Below, in pieces: positions 19,561-33,527 of a stretch of DNA of 64,000 bases (its first letter is position 1; the number at the start of each line of letters is the position of its first letter). A program made the translations under genes and the position numbers. This stretch comes from Morinoia aosen (lineage: Eukaryota > Arthropoda > Malacostraca > Amphipoda > Talitridae). The DNA is taken from the NCBI GenBank assembly GCA_030386875.1, contig CM059569.1, forward strand, positions 39,223,842 to 39,287,841, in the 5' to 3' direction. The notes beneath the pieces are model-generated. The model had not been told where the DNA came from. It did not search any database and was given only the letters and a program-made list of their open reading frames with translations.

Positions 19561-20501
19561 CTAGCAAGAGTTCCTCATTGCACCGCAATTATTGTTTGTT
19601 CTAACGACATCAGCAAAGAGAGACGACACGGCCTTCGGTGCAGGAAACGCGGGTGACCGTGAGCCGTGGGGGCTGGGATGGTGGGAGGGGGGGGGTGGTG
19701 CTGGTGAACAAAGGGAGTGAGCAGCTCTGGAGCTGGTGAGCAGAGGGAGTGAGCAGCACAGGGGCTGGTGAGCAGAAGTGTGGCGTGCAGTAAAGTGAGC
19801 TGAAATGTTTCCACTACACACGAAGAGCTTTTAAGAAGTCATTATCCATTCAGGAATTGTTGAGTTCTCATTCAAAATATTTGAGTGCCAAATAATACGG
19901 AGCATTTTTATCACTTTCAAATGAACGAAATTGTTCCTGATGAATCTTCGCCAGGAAGTGAATTATTAAGATTTTGTTCCAATAACGTCAATGTGCATTG
20001 ACATATTTCCGAGCATTTCTGCTGTTCTGTGTCCTGAGAAATGGCAAAATGTTGATCTGAGTGACCTGCTGCTTGCGCTCATCACCCTCACGTTACGCAT
20101 AGCAAGAAAGGCAAAGTCCTTACCTCCAACCCAAACAATTTGAACTTTGCTGACCAGTTTTAGGCTTATTCCTCTACACTGAAGTCACAAAAATTTTTGT
20201 TCCTGAACATGAAAGACTATAATTTCTACGAACTCTGATCATTTTTGCATGGTGATGATGAGTAAAACCTTTGTAATAAACGCTCGTAAAATTTGAAATA
20301 TCGTTAGTATCGAAATATGATACTAATTTGATAAAACTCCAGATAAGCTCATTAAATACATTTTTTTGACCTGGTCACAGATTTGGAGCGCCTCACAACG
20401 CCTCTCACTTCCCACAACAGATCTCACCAAACCTGAAATTCCGTTTGATGGAATTTGGTTCATTTGAACCGCATGAAGCTGCACCCTGTCTAGTCCGGCA
20501 G
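19561..20501. other. Stretch without a recognised gene
   Basis: G-rich imperfect repeats at 19670-19785 (GAGTGAGCAG, GCTGGTGAGCAGA), then AT-rich unique-looking DNA. No ORF has protein-like features. Confidence 0.5.
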
Positions 20502-23500
20502 TCATTCTGTGTACATTGAGTGTGCATTCTGTGTACATTGAGTGTGCATTTTGCGTACATTGAGTGTGCATTCTGCGTACATTGAGTGTGCATTCTGCAT
20601 ACATTGAGTGTGCATTCTGCGTACATTGAGTGTGCATTCTGCGTACATTGAGTGTGCATTCTGTGTACATTGAGTGTGCATTCTGCGTACATTCAGTGTG
20701 CATTCTGCGTACATTGAGTGTGCATTCTGCGTACATTGAGTGTGCATTCTGCGTACATTGAGTGTGCATTCTGCGTACATTGAGTGTGCATTCTGCGTAC
20801 ATTGAGTGTGCATTCTGCGTACATTGAGTGTGCATTCTGTGTACATTGAGTGTGCATTCTGCGTACATTGAGTGTGCATTCTGTGTACATTGAGTGTGCA
20901 TTCTGCGTACATTGAGTGTGCATTCTGCATACATTGAGTGTGCATTCTGCGTACATTGAGTGTGCATTCTGCGTACATTGAGTGTGCATTCTGCGTACAT
21001 TCAGTGTGCATTCTGCGTACATTGAGTGTGCATTCTGCGTACATTGAGTGTGCATTCTGCATACATTGAGTGTGCATTCTGCGTACATTCAGTGTGCATT
21101 CTGCATACATTGAGTGTGCATTCTGCGTACATTGAGTGTGCATTCTGCGTACATTCAGTGTGCATTCTGCGTACATTGAGTGTGCATTCTGCGTACATTG
21201 AGTGTGCATTCTGCGTACATTGAGTGTGCATTCTGCGTACATTCAGTGTGCATTCTGCATACATTGAGTGTGCATTCTGCGTACATTGAGTGTGCATTCT
21301 GCGTACATTCAGTGTGCATTCTGCATACATTGAGTGTGCATTCTGCATACATTGAGTGTGCATTCTGCGTACATTGAGTGTGCATTCTGCGTACATTGAG
21401 TGTGCATTCTGCGTACATTCAGTGTGCATTCTGCATACATTGAGTGTGCATTCTGCATACATTGAGTGTGCATTCTGCGTACATTCAGTGTGCATTCTGC
21501 ATACATTGAGTGTGCATTCTGCGTACATTGAGTGTGCATTCTGCGTACATTCAGTGTGCATTCTGCGTACATTGAGTGTGCATTCTGCATACATTGAGTG
21601 TGCATTCTGCGTACATTGAGTGTGCATTCTGCGTACATTCAGTGTGCATTCTGCGTACATTGAGTGTGCATTCTGCGTACATTCAGTGTGCATTCTGCAT
21701 ACATTGAGTGTGCATTCTGCATACATTGAGTGTGCATTCTGCGTACATTCAGTGTGCATTCTGCGTACATTGAGTGTGCATTCTGCGTACATTGAGTGTG
21801 CATTCTGCGTACATTCAGTGTGCATTCTGCATACATTGAGTGTGCATTCTGCGTACATTGAGTGTGCATTCTGCGTACATTGAGTGTGCATTCTGCGTAC
21901 ATTGAGTGTGCATTCTGCGTACATTCAGTGTGCATTCTGCATACATTGAGTGTGCATTCTGCGTACATTGAGTGTGCATTCTGCGTACATTGAGTGTGCA
22001 TTCTGCGTACATTGAGTGTGCATTCTGCGTACATTGAGTGTGCATTCTGCATACATTGAGTGTGCATTCTGCGTACATTGAGTGTGCATTCTGCGTACAT
22101 TGAGTGTGCATTCTGCGTACATTGAGTGTGCATTCTGCGTACATTGAGTGTGCATTCTGCATACATTGAGTGTGCATTCTGCGTACATTGAGTGTGCATT
22201 CTGCGTACATTGAGTGTGCATTCTGCGTACATTGAGTGTGCATTCTGCGTACATTGAGTGTGCATTCTGCGTACATTGAGTGTGCATTCTGCGTACATTG
22301 AGTGTGCATTCTGCGTACATTGAGTGTGCATTCTGCATACATTGAGTGTGCATTCTGCGTACATTCAGTGTGCATTCTGCATACATTGAGTGTGCATTCT
22401 GCGTACATTGAGTGTGCATTCTGCGTACATTCAGTGTGCATTCTGCGTACATTGAGTGTGCATTCTGCGTACATTGAGTGTGCATTCTGCGTACATTGAG
22501 TGTGCATTCTGCGTACATTCAGTGTGCATTCTGCATACATTGAGTGTGCATTCTGCGTACATTGAGTGTGCATTCTGCGTACATTCAGTGTGCATTCTGC
22601 ATACATTGAGTGTGCATTCTGCGTACATTGAGTGTGCATTCTGCATACATTGAGTGTGCATTCTGCGTACATTGAGTGTGCATTCTGCGTACATTCAGTG
22701 TGCATTCTGCGTACATTGAGTGTGCATTCTGCGTACATTGAGTGTGCATTCTGCGTACATTGAGTGTGCATTCTGCATACATTGAGTGTGCATTCTGCGT
22801 ACATTGAGTGTGCATTCTGCGTACATTGAGTGTGCATTCTGCATACATTGAGTGTGCATTCTGCGTACATTGAGTGTGCATTCTGCGTACATTGAGTGTG
22901 CATTCTGCGTACATTCAGTGTGCATTCTGCATACATTGAGTGTGCATTCTGCGTACATTGAGTGTGCATTCTGCGTACATTGAGTGTGCATTCTGCGTAC
23001 ATTGAGTGTGCATTCTGCGTACATTCAGTGTGCATTCTGCATACATTGAGTGTGCATTCTGCGTACATTGAGTGTGCATTCTGCATACATTGAGTGTGCA
23101 TTCTGCGTACATTCAGTGTGCATTCTGCGTACATTGAGTGTGCATTCTGCATACATTGAGTGTGCATTCTGCGTACATTGAGTGTGCATTCTGCGTACAT
23201 ATTGTGTGCATTCTGCATACATTGAGTGTGCATTCTGCGTACATTGAGTGTGCATTCTGCGTACATTGAGTGTGCATTCTGCATACATTGAGTGTGCATT
23301 CTGCGTACATTGAGTGTGCATTCTGCGTACATATTGTGTGCATTCTGCATACATTGAGTGTGCATTCTGCGTACATTGAGTGTGCATTCTGCGTACATAT
23401 TGTGTGCATTCTGCATACATTGAGTGTGCATTCTGCGTACATTGAGTGTGCATTCTGCGTACATTGAGTGTGCATTCTGCGTACATTGAGTGTGCATTCT

Positions 23501-25943
23501 GCGTACATATTGTGTGCATTCTGCGTACATATTGTGTGCATTCTGCATACATTGAGTGTGCATTCTGCGTACATTGAGTGTGCATTCTGCGTACATATTG
23601 TGTGCATTCTGCATACATTGAGTGTGCATTCTGCGTACATTGAGTGTGCATTCTGCGTACATATTGTGTGCATTCTGCGTACATATTGTGTGCATTCTGC
23701 ATACATTGAGTGTGCATTCTGCGTACATTGAGTGTGCATTCTGCGTACATATTGTGTGCATTCTGCGTACATTGAGTGTGCATTCTGCGTACATATTGTG
23801 TGCATTCTGCATACATTGAGTGTGCATTCTGCGTACATTGAGTGTGCATTCTGCGTACATTGAGTGTGCATTCTGCGTACATTGAGTGTGCATTCTGCGT
23901 ACATTGAGTGTGCATTCTGCGTACATTGAGTGTGCATTCTGCGTACATTCAGTGTGCATTCTGCGTACATATTGTGTGCATTCTGCATACATTGAGTGTG
24001 CATTCTGCGTACATTGAGTGTGCATTCTGCGTACATATTGTGTGCATTCTGCATACATTGAGTGTGCATTCTGCGTACATTGAGTGTGCATTCTGTGTAC
24101 ATATTGTGTGCATTCTGCATACATTGAGTGTGCATTCTGCATACATTGAGTGTGCATTCTGCGTACATTGAGTGTGCATTCTGCGTACATTGAGTGTGCA
24201 TTCTGCGTACATTGAGTGTGCATTCTGCGTACATTGAGTGTGCATTCTGTGTACATATTGTGTGCATTCTGCATACATTGAGTGTGCATTCTGCATACAT
24301 TGAGTGTGCATTCTGCGTACATTGAGTGTGCATTCTGCGTACATTGAGTGTGCATTCTGCGTACATTGAGTGTGCATTCTGTGTACATATTGTGTGCATT
24401 CTGCATACATTGAGTGTGCATTCTGCATACATTGAGTGTGCATTCTGCGTACATTGAGTGTGCATTCTGCGTACATTGAGTGTGCATTCTGCGTACATTG
24501 AGTGTGCATTCTGCGTACATTGAGTGTGCATTCTGTGTACATATTGTGTGCATTCTGCATACATTGAGTGTGCATTCTGCATACATTGAGTGTGCATTCT
24601 GCGTACATTGAGTGTGCATTCTGCGTACATTGAGTGTGCATTCTGCGTACATTCAGTGTGCATTCTGCGTACATTGAGTGTGCATTCTGCGTACATTGAG
24701 TGTGCATTCTGTGTACATATTGTGTGCATTCTGCATACATTGAGTGTGCATTCTGCATACATTGAGTGTGCATTCTGCGTACATTGAGTGTGCATTCTGC
24801 GTACATTGAGTGTGCATTCTGCGTACATTCAGTGTGCATTCTGCGTACATTGAGTGTGCATTCTGCGTACATTGAGTGTGCATTCTGCGTACATTGAGTG
24901 TGCATTCTGCATACATTGAGTGTGCATTCTGCATACATTCAGTGTGCATTCTGCGTACATATTGTGTGCATTCTGCATACATTGAGTGTGCATTCTGCGT
25001 ACATTCAGTGTGCATTCTGCGTACATTGAGTGTGCATTCTGCATACATTGAGTGTGCATTCTGCGTACATTCAGTGTGCATTCTGCGTACATTGAGTGTG
25101 CATTCTGCGTACATTGAGTGTGCATTCTGCGTACATTCAGTGTGCATTCTGCGTACATATTGTGTGCATTCTGCGTACATTCAGTGTGCATTCTGCGTAC
25201 ATTCAGTGTGCATTCTGCGTACATTGAGTGTGCATTCTGCGTACATTGAGTGTGCATTCTGCGTACATTCAGTGTGCATTCTGCGTACATTGAGTGTGCA
25301 TTCTGCGTACATTGAGTGTGCATTCTGCGTACATTCAGTGTGCATTCTGCGTACATATTGTGTGCATTCTGCGTACATTGAGTGTGCATTCTGCGTACAT
25401 TCAGTGTGCATTCTGCGTACATATTGTGTGCATTCTGCATACATTGAGTGTGCATTCTGCGTACATTCAGTGTGCATTCTGCGTACATTGAGTGTGCATT
25501 CTGCGTACATTCAGTGTGCATTCTGCGTACATTCAGTGTGCATTCTGCATACATTGAGTGTGCATTCTGCATACATTGAGTGTGCATTCTGCGTACATTC
25601 AGTGTGCATTCTGCGTACATTCAGTGTGCATTCTGCGTACATTCAGTGTGCATTCTGCGTACATTCAGTGTGCATTCTGCATACATTGAGTGTGCATTCT
25701 GCATACATTGAGTGTGCATTCTGCGTACATTGAGTGTGCATTCTGCGTACATTCAGTGTGCATTCTGCGTACATTGAGTGTGCATTCTGCGTACATTGAG
25801 TGTGCATTCTGCGTACATTCAGTGTGCATTCTGCGTACATATTGTGTGCATTCTGCGTACATTGAGTGTGCATTCTGCGTACATTCAGTGTGCATTCTGC
25901 GTACATTCAGTGTGCATTCTGCGTACATTCAGTGTGCATTCTG
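20502..25943. repeat. 22-bp satellite, about 247 copies
   Basis: A 22-bp unit (TGCATTCTGCGTACATTGAG plus TG) repeated for 5.4 kb with almost no indels. Four main variants occur: GCGTACATTGAG, GCATACATTGAG, GTACATTCAG and GTACATATTGTG. ATATTGTG occurs only from about 23200 to 25850, and ATTCAG is common to the left of that and at the right end. The combination CTGTGTACATATTG recurs at 24093, 24247, 24379, 24533 and 24709, spaced 6-8 units. The minus strand of the unit has no stop in any frame, so ORFs of up to 945 codons arise automatically and are not genes. Confidence 0.98.
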
Positions 25944-26710
25944 AGTAAATTCATCTATTACTACATCTATTGTACATTCATCTACGAATCCCCCATAGTA
26001 CAAACACAAAACAATACGTCACGTCTGAATGCGACAACTTTGGAGCAAAGGCTTTATCGCAGAATGCAAAAACAGAACACGGCGAGACTCCGACTGATTT
26101 ATTTTTTATTCGTGAAAAGAAAGAGGGTTCCTTCCCTCGGAACTTCCAGCATACGAAGCAGTGCAGGCACTATCAATGCTGCCTCCTGCGCGCGCTGAGA
26201 ACTGGAGACCAGATCCTGGAATAGCAGCCTAGTCGAGCTCAAGTCAAGCACCTCAGGCCGGCACCGACAAGTCATCTCCCACGAGGTATTTTTATTTAAT
26301 GCGCTGTTCTTAATTGATAATTTGGGCTTAATTTTACACACTTACTTAATTATTATTTACAACTTCATGAACTCTTTTTAAGATTTATTCTTTGGTTTAA
26401 AACATTTATTCTCGTATTCCATCAGAAATTGAGGCAGCTCTTCCGAACACAACCGTTACGAAATATTTCTCTTGTTTCAGAACAAAACACTGACAACGGC
26501 TGGGCCAGGCTCGCATCACAACGACGAGATGAACAACCAGGGACAACATGAGGCAGACTTGTTGCTTCTTATTTCCACTCAGGCGCTACACGTGCACGTA
26601 CGTATAGTGATGTTAGGTGAGCTTGTTGAATGGTCACTGAGAGATGATGGCGGGGGTTGGTGAGGCCTCCAGTCCGTGTGTCTGTGCCGGGACACATGTT
26701 ATATACATAC
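25944..26710. other. Stretch without a recognised gene
   Basis: Unique-looking sequence between the 22-bp and 26-bp arrays. Frames of up to about 110 codons exist but show no recognisable domain. Confidence 0.5.
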
Positions 26711-28830
26711 GCTAGGGACACGCGCTATAGAGGCACACTACAGACACACGCTATAGATACACACTAGAGACACGCGCAATAGAGACACACTACAGACACA
26801 CGCTATAGAGACACACTACAGACACACGCTATAGAGACACAATACAGACACGCGCAATAGAGACACTACAGACACACGCTATAGAGACACACTACAGACA
26901 CACGCTATAGAGACACACTACAGACACACACTATAGAGACACACTACAGACACGCGCAATAGAGACACACTACAGACACACGCTATAGATACACACTACA
27001 GACACACGCTATAGAGACACACTACAGACACGCGCAATAGTGACACACTACAGGCACATGCTATAGAGACACACTACAGACACACGCAATAGAGACACAC
27101 TACAGAGACAGGCTATAGAGACACACTACAGACACACACTATAGGGACACACTACAGACACACGCTATAGAGACACACTACAGACACGCGCTATATAGAC
27201 ACACTACAGACACACGCTATAGAGACACACTACAGACACGCGCAAAAGAGACACACTACAGACACACGCTATAGAGACACACTACAGACACACGCTATAG
27301 AGGCACACTACAGACACGCGCAATAGAGACACACTACAGACACACGCTATAGAGACACACTACAGACACGCGCTATAGAGACACACTACAGACACACGCT
27401 TTAGAGACACACTACAGACACACGCAATAGAGACACACTATAGACACACGCTATAGAGACACACTACAGACACACGCTATAGAGACACACTACAGGCACA
27501 CGCTATAGAGACACACGACAGACACGCGCTATAGAGACACACTACAGACACACGCTATAGAGACACACTACAGACACACGCTATAGAGACACACTACAGA
27601 CACACGCTATAGAGACACACTACAGACACGCGCAATAAAGATACACTACAGACACACGCTATAGAGACACACTACAGACACACGCAATAGAGACACACTA
27701 CAGACACACGCTATAGAGACACACTACAGACACACGCTATAGAGACACACTACAGACACGCGCAATAAAGATACACTACAGACACACGCTATAGAGATAC
27801 ACTACAGACACACGCAATAGAGACACACTACATACACACGCTATAGAGACACACTACAGACACACGCTATAGAGACACACTGCAGACACACGCTATAGAG
27901 ACACAGTACAGACAAGCGCTATAGAGACACACTACAGACACACGCAATGGAGACACACTACAGACACACGCTATAGAGACACACTACAGACACACGCTAT
28001 AGAGACACACTACATACACACGCTATAGAGACACACTACATACACACGCTATAGAGACACACTACAGACACGCGCTATAGAGACACACTACAGACACACG
28101 CTATAGAGACACACTACAGACACACGCTATAGAGACACACTACATACACACGCTATAGAGACACACTACATACACACGCTATAGAGACACACTACAGACA
28201 CACGCTATAGAGACACACTACAGACACACGCTATATAGACACACTACAGACACACGCTATAGAGACACACTACATACACACGCTATAGAGACACACTACA
28301 TACACACGCTATAGAGACACACTACAGACACGCGCTATAGAGACACACTACAAACACACGCTATAGAGACACACTACAGACACGCGCTATAGAGACACAC
28401 TACAGACACACGCTATAGAGACACACTACAGACACACGCTATAGAGACACACTACAGACACGCGCTATAGCGCTATAGAGACACACTACAGACACGCGCT
28501 ATAGAGACACACTACAGACACACGCTATAGAGACACACTACAGACACACGCTATAGAGACACACTACAGACACACGCTATAGAGACACACTACAGACACA
28601 CGCTATAGAGACACACTACAGACACGCGCTATAGCGCTATAGAGACACACTACAGACACGCGCTATAGAGACACACTACAGACACACGCTATAGAGACAC
28701 ACTACAGACACACGCTATAGAGACACACTACAGACACACGCTATAGAGACACACTACAGACACACGCTATAGAGACACACTACAGACACCCGCTAGGGAC
28801 ACATGCTAGGGACACACTACAGACACACGC
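26711..28830. repeat. 26-bp satellite
   Basis: About 81 copies of a 26-bp unit (AGACACACTACAGACACACG plus CTATAG). Variants are CGCGCTATAG, CGCAATAG and TACATACACA. An insertion-like CGCGCTATAGCGCTATAG occurs at 28461 and again at 28625, within blocks that repeat at 164 bp, so the right end was amplified as a multi-unit block. CTATAG and GCTATAGC are palindromic. Confidence 0.97.
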
Positions 28831-29229
28831 GTCAAGACGACAAAGTGTGCCGTCGACATGCACATCACCACCTGCGAGGAGCGGACGTGCAGCGCAAGGC
28901 GCGAACATTTGAGCGTCACGGCGCGCGCTGAGCCGCGGCACACAACTCTTCCTGTCCTGGCAGGGCGTGTGTGGCTAACGTAGCCTCGCTCTGGGGAGGG
29001 GGGGGGGGGGGGAATGTGTGCTTCCTGTGTACGGCCGGAAAATTCCTTCGGATTTTTAATAGGCGTTGAGCTAAGAGCGCATAAATAGATAATTTCTAAT
29101 ATCGGGAAGAAAGTGAGCGTGAAATGTTGTGTCCTGATTTCCCAGTGGTGGTGAAAATTGACAAAACTCACGAGTTCTTAACAAAGAAATGAGAACTTGT
29201 GCTCGAGTTCTGTACTCGAGGCCGCTGCC
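28831..29229. other. Stretch without a recognised gene, with a G-run
   Basis: Unique-looking sequence between two arrays. It includes a run of about 18 G near 28993-29011. Confidence 0.5.
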
Positions 29230-32200
29230 TGCTGTACGAGCCAGCACGTGCAGCTCAGATGTACTCTCTGGCGCTTAATTCGGGGACTGTGATGGGTTGT
29301 ACTGTTGTACGAGCCAGCACGTGCAGCTCAGATGTACTCTCTGGCGCTTAATTCGGTGACTGTGATGGGTTTTACTGTTGTACTGTTGTACTGCTGTACG
29401 AGCCAGCACGTGCAGCTCAGATGTACTCTCTGGCGCTTAATTCGGTGACTGTGATGGGTTGTACTGTTGTACTGTTGTACTGCTGTACGAGCCAGCACGT
29501 GCAGCTCAGATGTACTCTCTGGCGCTTAATTCGGTGACTGTGATGGGTTGCACTGTTGTACTGTTGTACTGCTGTACGAGCCAGCACGTGCAGCTCAGAT
29601 GTACTCTCTGGCGCTTAATTCGGGGACTGTGATGGGTTGTACTGTTGTACTGCTGTACGAGCCAGCACGTGCAGCTCAGATGTACTCTCTGGCGCTTAAT
29701 TCGGGGACTGTGATGGGTTGTACTGTTGTACTGTTGTACTGCTGTACGAGCCAGCACGTGCAGCTCAGATGTACTCTCTGGCGCTTAATTCGGTGACTGT
29801 GATGGGTTGTACTGTTGTACTGTTGTACTGCTGTACGAGCCAGCACGTGCAGCTCAGATGTACTCTCTGGCGCTTAATTCGGTGACTGTGATGGGTTGTA
29901 GTGTTGTACTGTTGTACTGTTGTACGAGCCAGCACGTGCAGCTCAGATGTACTCTCTGGCGCTTAATTCGGGGACTGTGATGGGTTGTACTGTTGTACTG
30001 TTGTACTGCTGTACGAGCCAGCACGTGCAGCTCAGATGTACTCTCTGGCGCTTAATTCGGTGACTGTGATGGGTTGTACTGTTGTACTGTTGTACTGCTG
30101 TACGAGCCAGCACGTGCAGCTCAGATGTACTCTCTGGCGCTTAATTCGGTGACTGTGATGGGTTGTAGTGTTGTACTGTTGTACTGTTGTACGAGCCAGC
30201 ACGTGCAGCTCAGATGTACTCTCTGGCGCTTAATTCGGGGACTGTGATGGGTTGTACTGTTGTACTGTTGTACTGCTGTACGAGCCAGCACGTGCAGCTC
30301 AGATGTACTCTCTGGCGCTTAATTCGGGGACTGTGATGGGTTGTACTGTTGTACTGTTGTACTGCTGTACGAGCCAGCACGTGCAGCTCAGATGTACTCT
30401 CTGGCGCTTAATTCGGTGACTGTGATGGGTTGTACTGTTGTACTGTTGTACTGCTGTATGAGCCAGCACGTGCAGCTCAGATGTACTCTCTGGCGCCTAA
30501 TTCGGTGACTGTGATGGGTTGTACTGTTGTACTGTTGTACTGTTGTACGAGCCAGCACGTGCAGCTCAGATGTACTCTCTGGCGCTTAATTTGGTTACTG
30601 TGATGGGTTGTACTGTTGTACTGTTGTACTGCTGTACGAGCCAGCACGTGCAGCTCAGATGTACTCTCTGGCGCTTAATTCGGTGACTGTGATGGGTTGT
30701 ACTGTTGTACTGTTGTACGAGCCAGCACGTGCAGCTCAGATGTACTCTCTGGCGCTTAATTCGGTGACTGTGATGGGTTGTACTGTTGTACTGTTGTACT
30801 GCTGTACGAGCCAGCACGTGCAGCTCAGATGTACTCTCTGGCGCTTAATTCGGTGACTGTGATGGGTTGTACTGTTGTACTGTTGTACTGCTGTACGAGC
30901 CAGCACGTGCAGCTCAGATGTACTCTCTGGCGCTTAATTCGGTGACTGTGATGGGTTGTACTGTTGTACTGTTGTACTGTTGTACGAGCCAGCACGTGCA
31001 GCTCAGATGTACTCTCTGGCGCTTAATTCGGTGACTGTGATGGGTTGTACTGTTGTACTGTTGTACTACTGTACGAGCCAGCACGTGCAGCTCAGATGTA
31101 CTCTCTGGCGCTTAATTCGGGGACTGTGATGGGTTGTACTGTTGTACTGTTGTACTGTTGTACGAGCCAGCACGTGCAGCTCAGATGTACTCTCTGGCGC
31201 TTAATTCGGTGACTGTGATGGGTTGTACTGTTGTACTGTTGTACTGCTGTACGAGCCAGCACGTGCAGCTCAGATGTACTCTCTGGCGCTTAATTCGGTG
31301 ACTGTGATGGGTTGTACTGTTGTACTGTTGTACTGCTGTACGAGCCAGCACGTGCAGCTCAGATGTACTCTCTGGCGCTTAATTCGGTGACTGTGATGGG
31401 TTGTACTGTTGTACTGTTGTACTGTTGTACGAGCCAGCACGTGCAGCTCAGATGTACTCTCTGGCGCTTAATTCGGTGACTGTGATGGGTTGTACTGTTG
31501 TACTGTTGTACTGTTGTACGAGCCAGCACGTGCAGCTCAGATGTACTCTCTGGCGCTTAATTCGGTGACTGTGATGGGTTGTACTGTTGTACTACTGTAC
31601 GAGCCAGCACGTGCAGCTCAGATGTACTCTCTGGCGCTTAATTCGGTGACTGTGATGGGTTGTACTGTTGTACTGTTGTACTGCTGTACGAGCCAGCACG
31701 TGCAGCTCAGATGTACTCTCTGGCGCTTAATTCGGTGACTGTGATGGGTTGTACTGTTGTACTGTTGTACTGCTGTACGAGCCAGCACGTGCAGCTCAGA
31801 TGTACTCTCTGGCGCTTAATTCGGTGACTGTGATGGGTTGTACTGTTGTACTGTTGTACTGTTGTACGAGCCAGCACGTGCAGCTCAGATGTACTCTCTG
31901 GCGCTTAATTCGGTGACTGTGATGGGTTGTACTGTTGTACTGTTGTACTGCTGTACGAGCCAGCACGTGCAGCTCAGATGTACTCTCTGGCGCTTAATTC
32001 GGGGACTGTGATGGGTTGTACTGTTGTACTGTTGTACTGCTGTACGACCCAGCACGTGCAGCTCAGATGTACTCTCTGGCGCTTAATTCGGGGACTGTGA
32101 TGGGTTGTACTGTTGTACTGCTGTACGAGCCAGCACGTGCAGCTCAGATGTACTCTCTGGCGCTTAATTCGGGGACTGTGATGGGTTGTACTGTTGTACT
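29230..32200. repeat. 89-bp satellite, left block
   Basis: About 34 copies of a unit containing GTACGAGCCAGCACGTGCAG, CTCAGATGTACTCTCTGGCG, CTTAATTCGGKGACTGTGAT and a terminal run of GTTGTACT octamers. The usual period is 89 bp; copies with one octamer fewer are 81 bp. Every unit carries the palindrome GCACGTGC. The array is interrupted by the LTR element at 32201-37580 and resumes at 37581. Confidence 0.97.
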
Positions 32201-33514
32201 TGTGATGGCTCCTATATTCAATCTCACCGATGCCACATCATTTGTAATAGTTTCTTGGTGGTGATCGCAGTCTTATTGGTTTTCTCGTTATCGTCCTTTC
32301 CATGTCTTTAATTAATGCCGATATTTCCGTGATTTATGTTTCGTGAGTACATTATTCCTCACAATTCTTTTATTTTCTAGTCACTATTAATCACGATAGC
32401 TTTTCAATGCTGCCACCAGGCACTTGGGCAAAGAATATTTATATTTATAAGACATATTAATTTAAGATATCGGTTAAGCGTTTTGGCAACGTAGCGGAAG
32501 GCATATTAATATAAGTACATAGCCGTATTTCTTGGCTTCGTGAAACAATCATTTCCTCTTTATCATCATCATCCCTTCATCCTCTCTTCCTCCTAATTAC
32601 GGGGGGAAATTAAGGACACGATAGATCTAAACATTTCACTATTGACAATAAAAGTAATCAAAAGTTATGAATTACATATCCTAATCGCTCGCATCCTATC
32701 CTACATACTTGAAGACCTGAAGGAGGGGACATTATTACATGGTGGACATGGATTGATACTTAGCTGTGGTTCGACTGCTTTGTAGATTGGCCCGGACTCC
32801 AGGCGACGGGCCGCCATTTTTGTATCGCCCGAATCGACCGTTGTGGCGATGCTTAACTGACATTAAAGCAAGGTTTGCGGGTCACTTAATAGAATTTGGA
32901 AGCAAGGCACGATTACGTTCGCTATGAGGTGGTTATGTTGAAGTCCTCAATATATTTAGATAAAAGCACGCGCCTGGTCCGCGAGGACCAACGCAATTCG
33001 TTTCGTCGCAGCTCACACCTCTGTCAGTGGCATTCGGAGCCCCCCACCTAACTGACTCCGTCCTCGAAGGCAACCCTCGCGGTGGCGCTGTCGCCGCTTC
33101 TCCCCAGGTGCCGACTAGCAATTATGATTTAATCAGATTGATATATGATAGGAAATTATTTCCTAAAACAATTTAAATACGCTGTTACTTACTCTCGTTA
33201 ACATATATATATATATATATATACTAACGATCCCCGGAAATGTTTTCAATAAGAAGTAAACATTACAAAGGGTTATAGTTATGAAGTTCCTGGCATCTTC
33301 TGTTGGGCTGTCGTTGTCCTCGAAGTCCAAGCGGAGATTCTTCCCGAAGGTATAGACGATTTGAAAGAATAGGCGATTTGAAGTGCTCCCACGTTGATAC
33401 TCAGACTTAATATTGTTTGGTCTTTTAGAACCATTTAGGAATACGTTATTGGCCAGATAACGATTCCAGATTCTTAGCGATATTCCGTACACAGTCATGC
33501 GGAGAAGCATGACA
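32201..33514 (-). repeat. 3' LTR of the LARD-like element
   Basis: 1,314 bp and matches 36275-37580. On the plus strand it starts TGTGATGGCTCC and ends AGCATGACA; on the element's own strand it runs from 33514 to 32201. It includes a (TA)n run at 33201-33222 that is shorter in the other LTR. A minus-strand frame of about 62 codons at 32933-33121 is repeated in the other LTR and is probably not coding. Confidence 0.93.
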
Positions 33515-33527
33515 ATATCCCCCATAG
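33515..33527 (-). other. Polypurine tract of the LARD-like element
   Basis: On the minus strand CTATGGGGGATAT directly precedes the TGTCATG start of the 3' LTR. Confidence 0.65.

Noticed and set aside
20502-25943. ORFs of up to 945 codons on the minus strand and up to 285 on plus
   Set aside because: The 22-bp unit has no stop on the minus strand in any frame. On plus, the TGA in ATTGAG is met only once per 66 bp and is lost in variant units. Frame lengths follow from the repeat.
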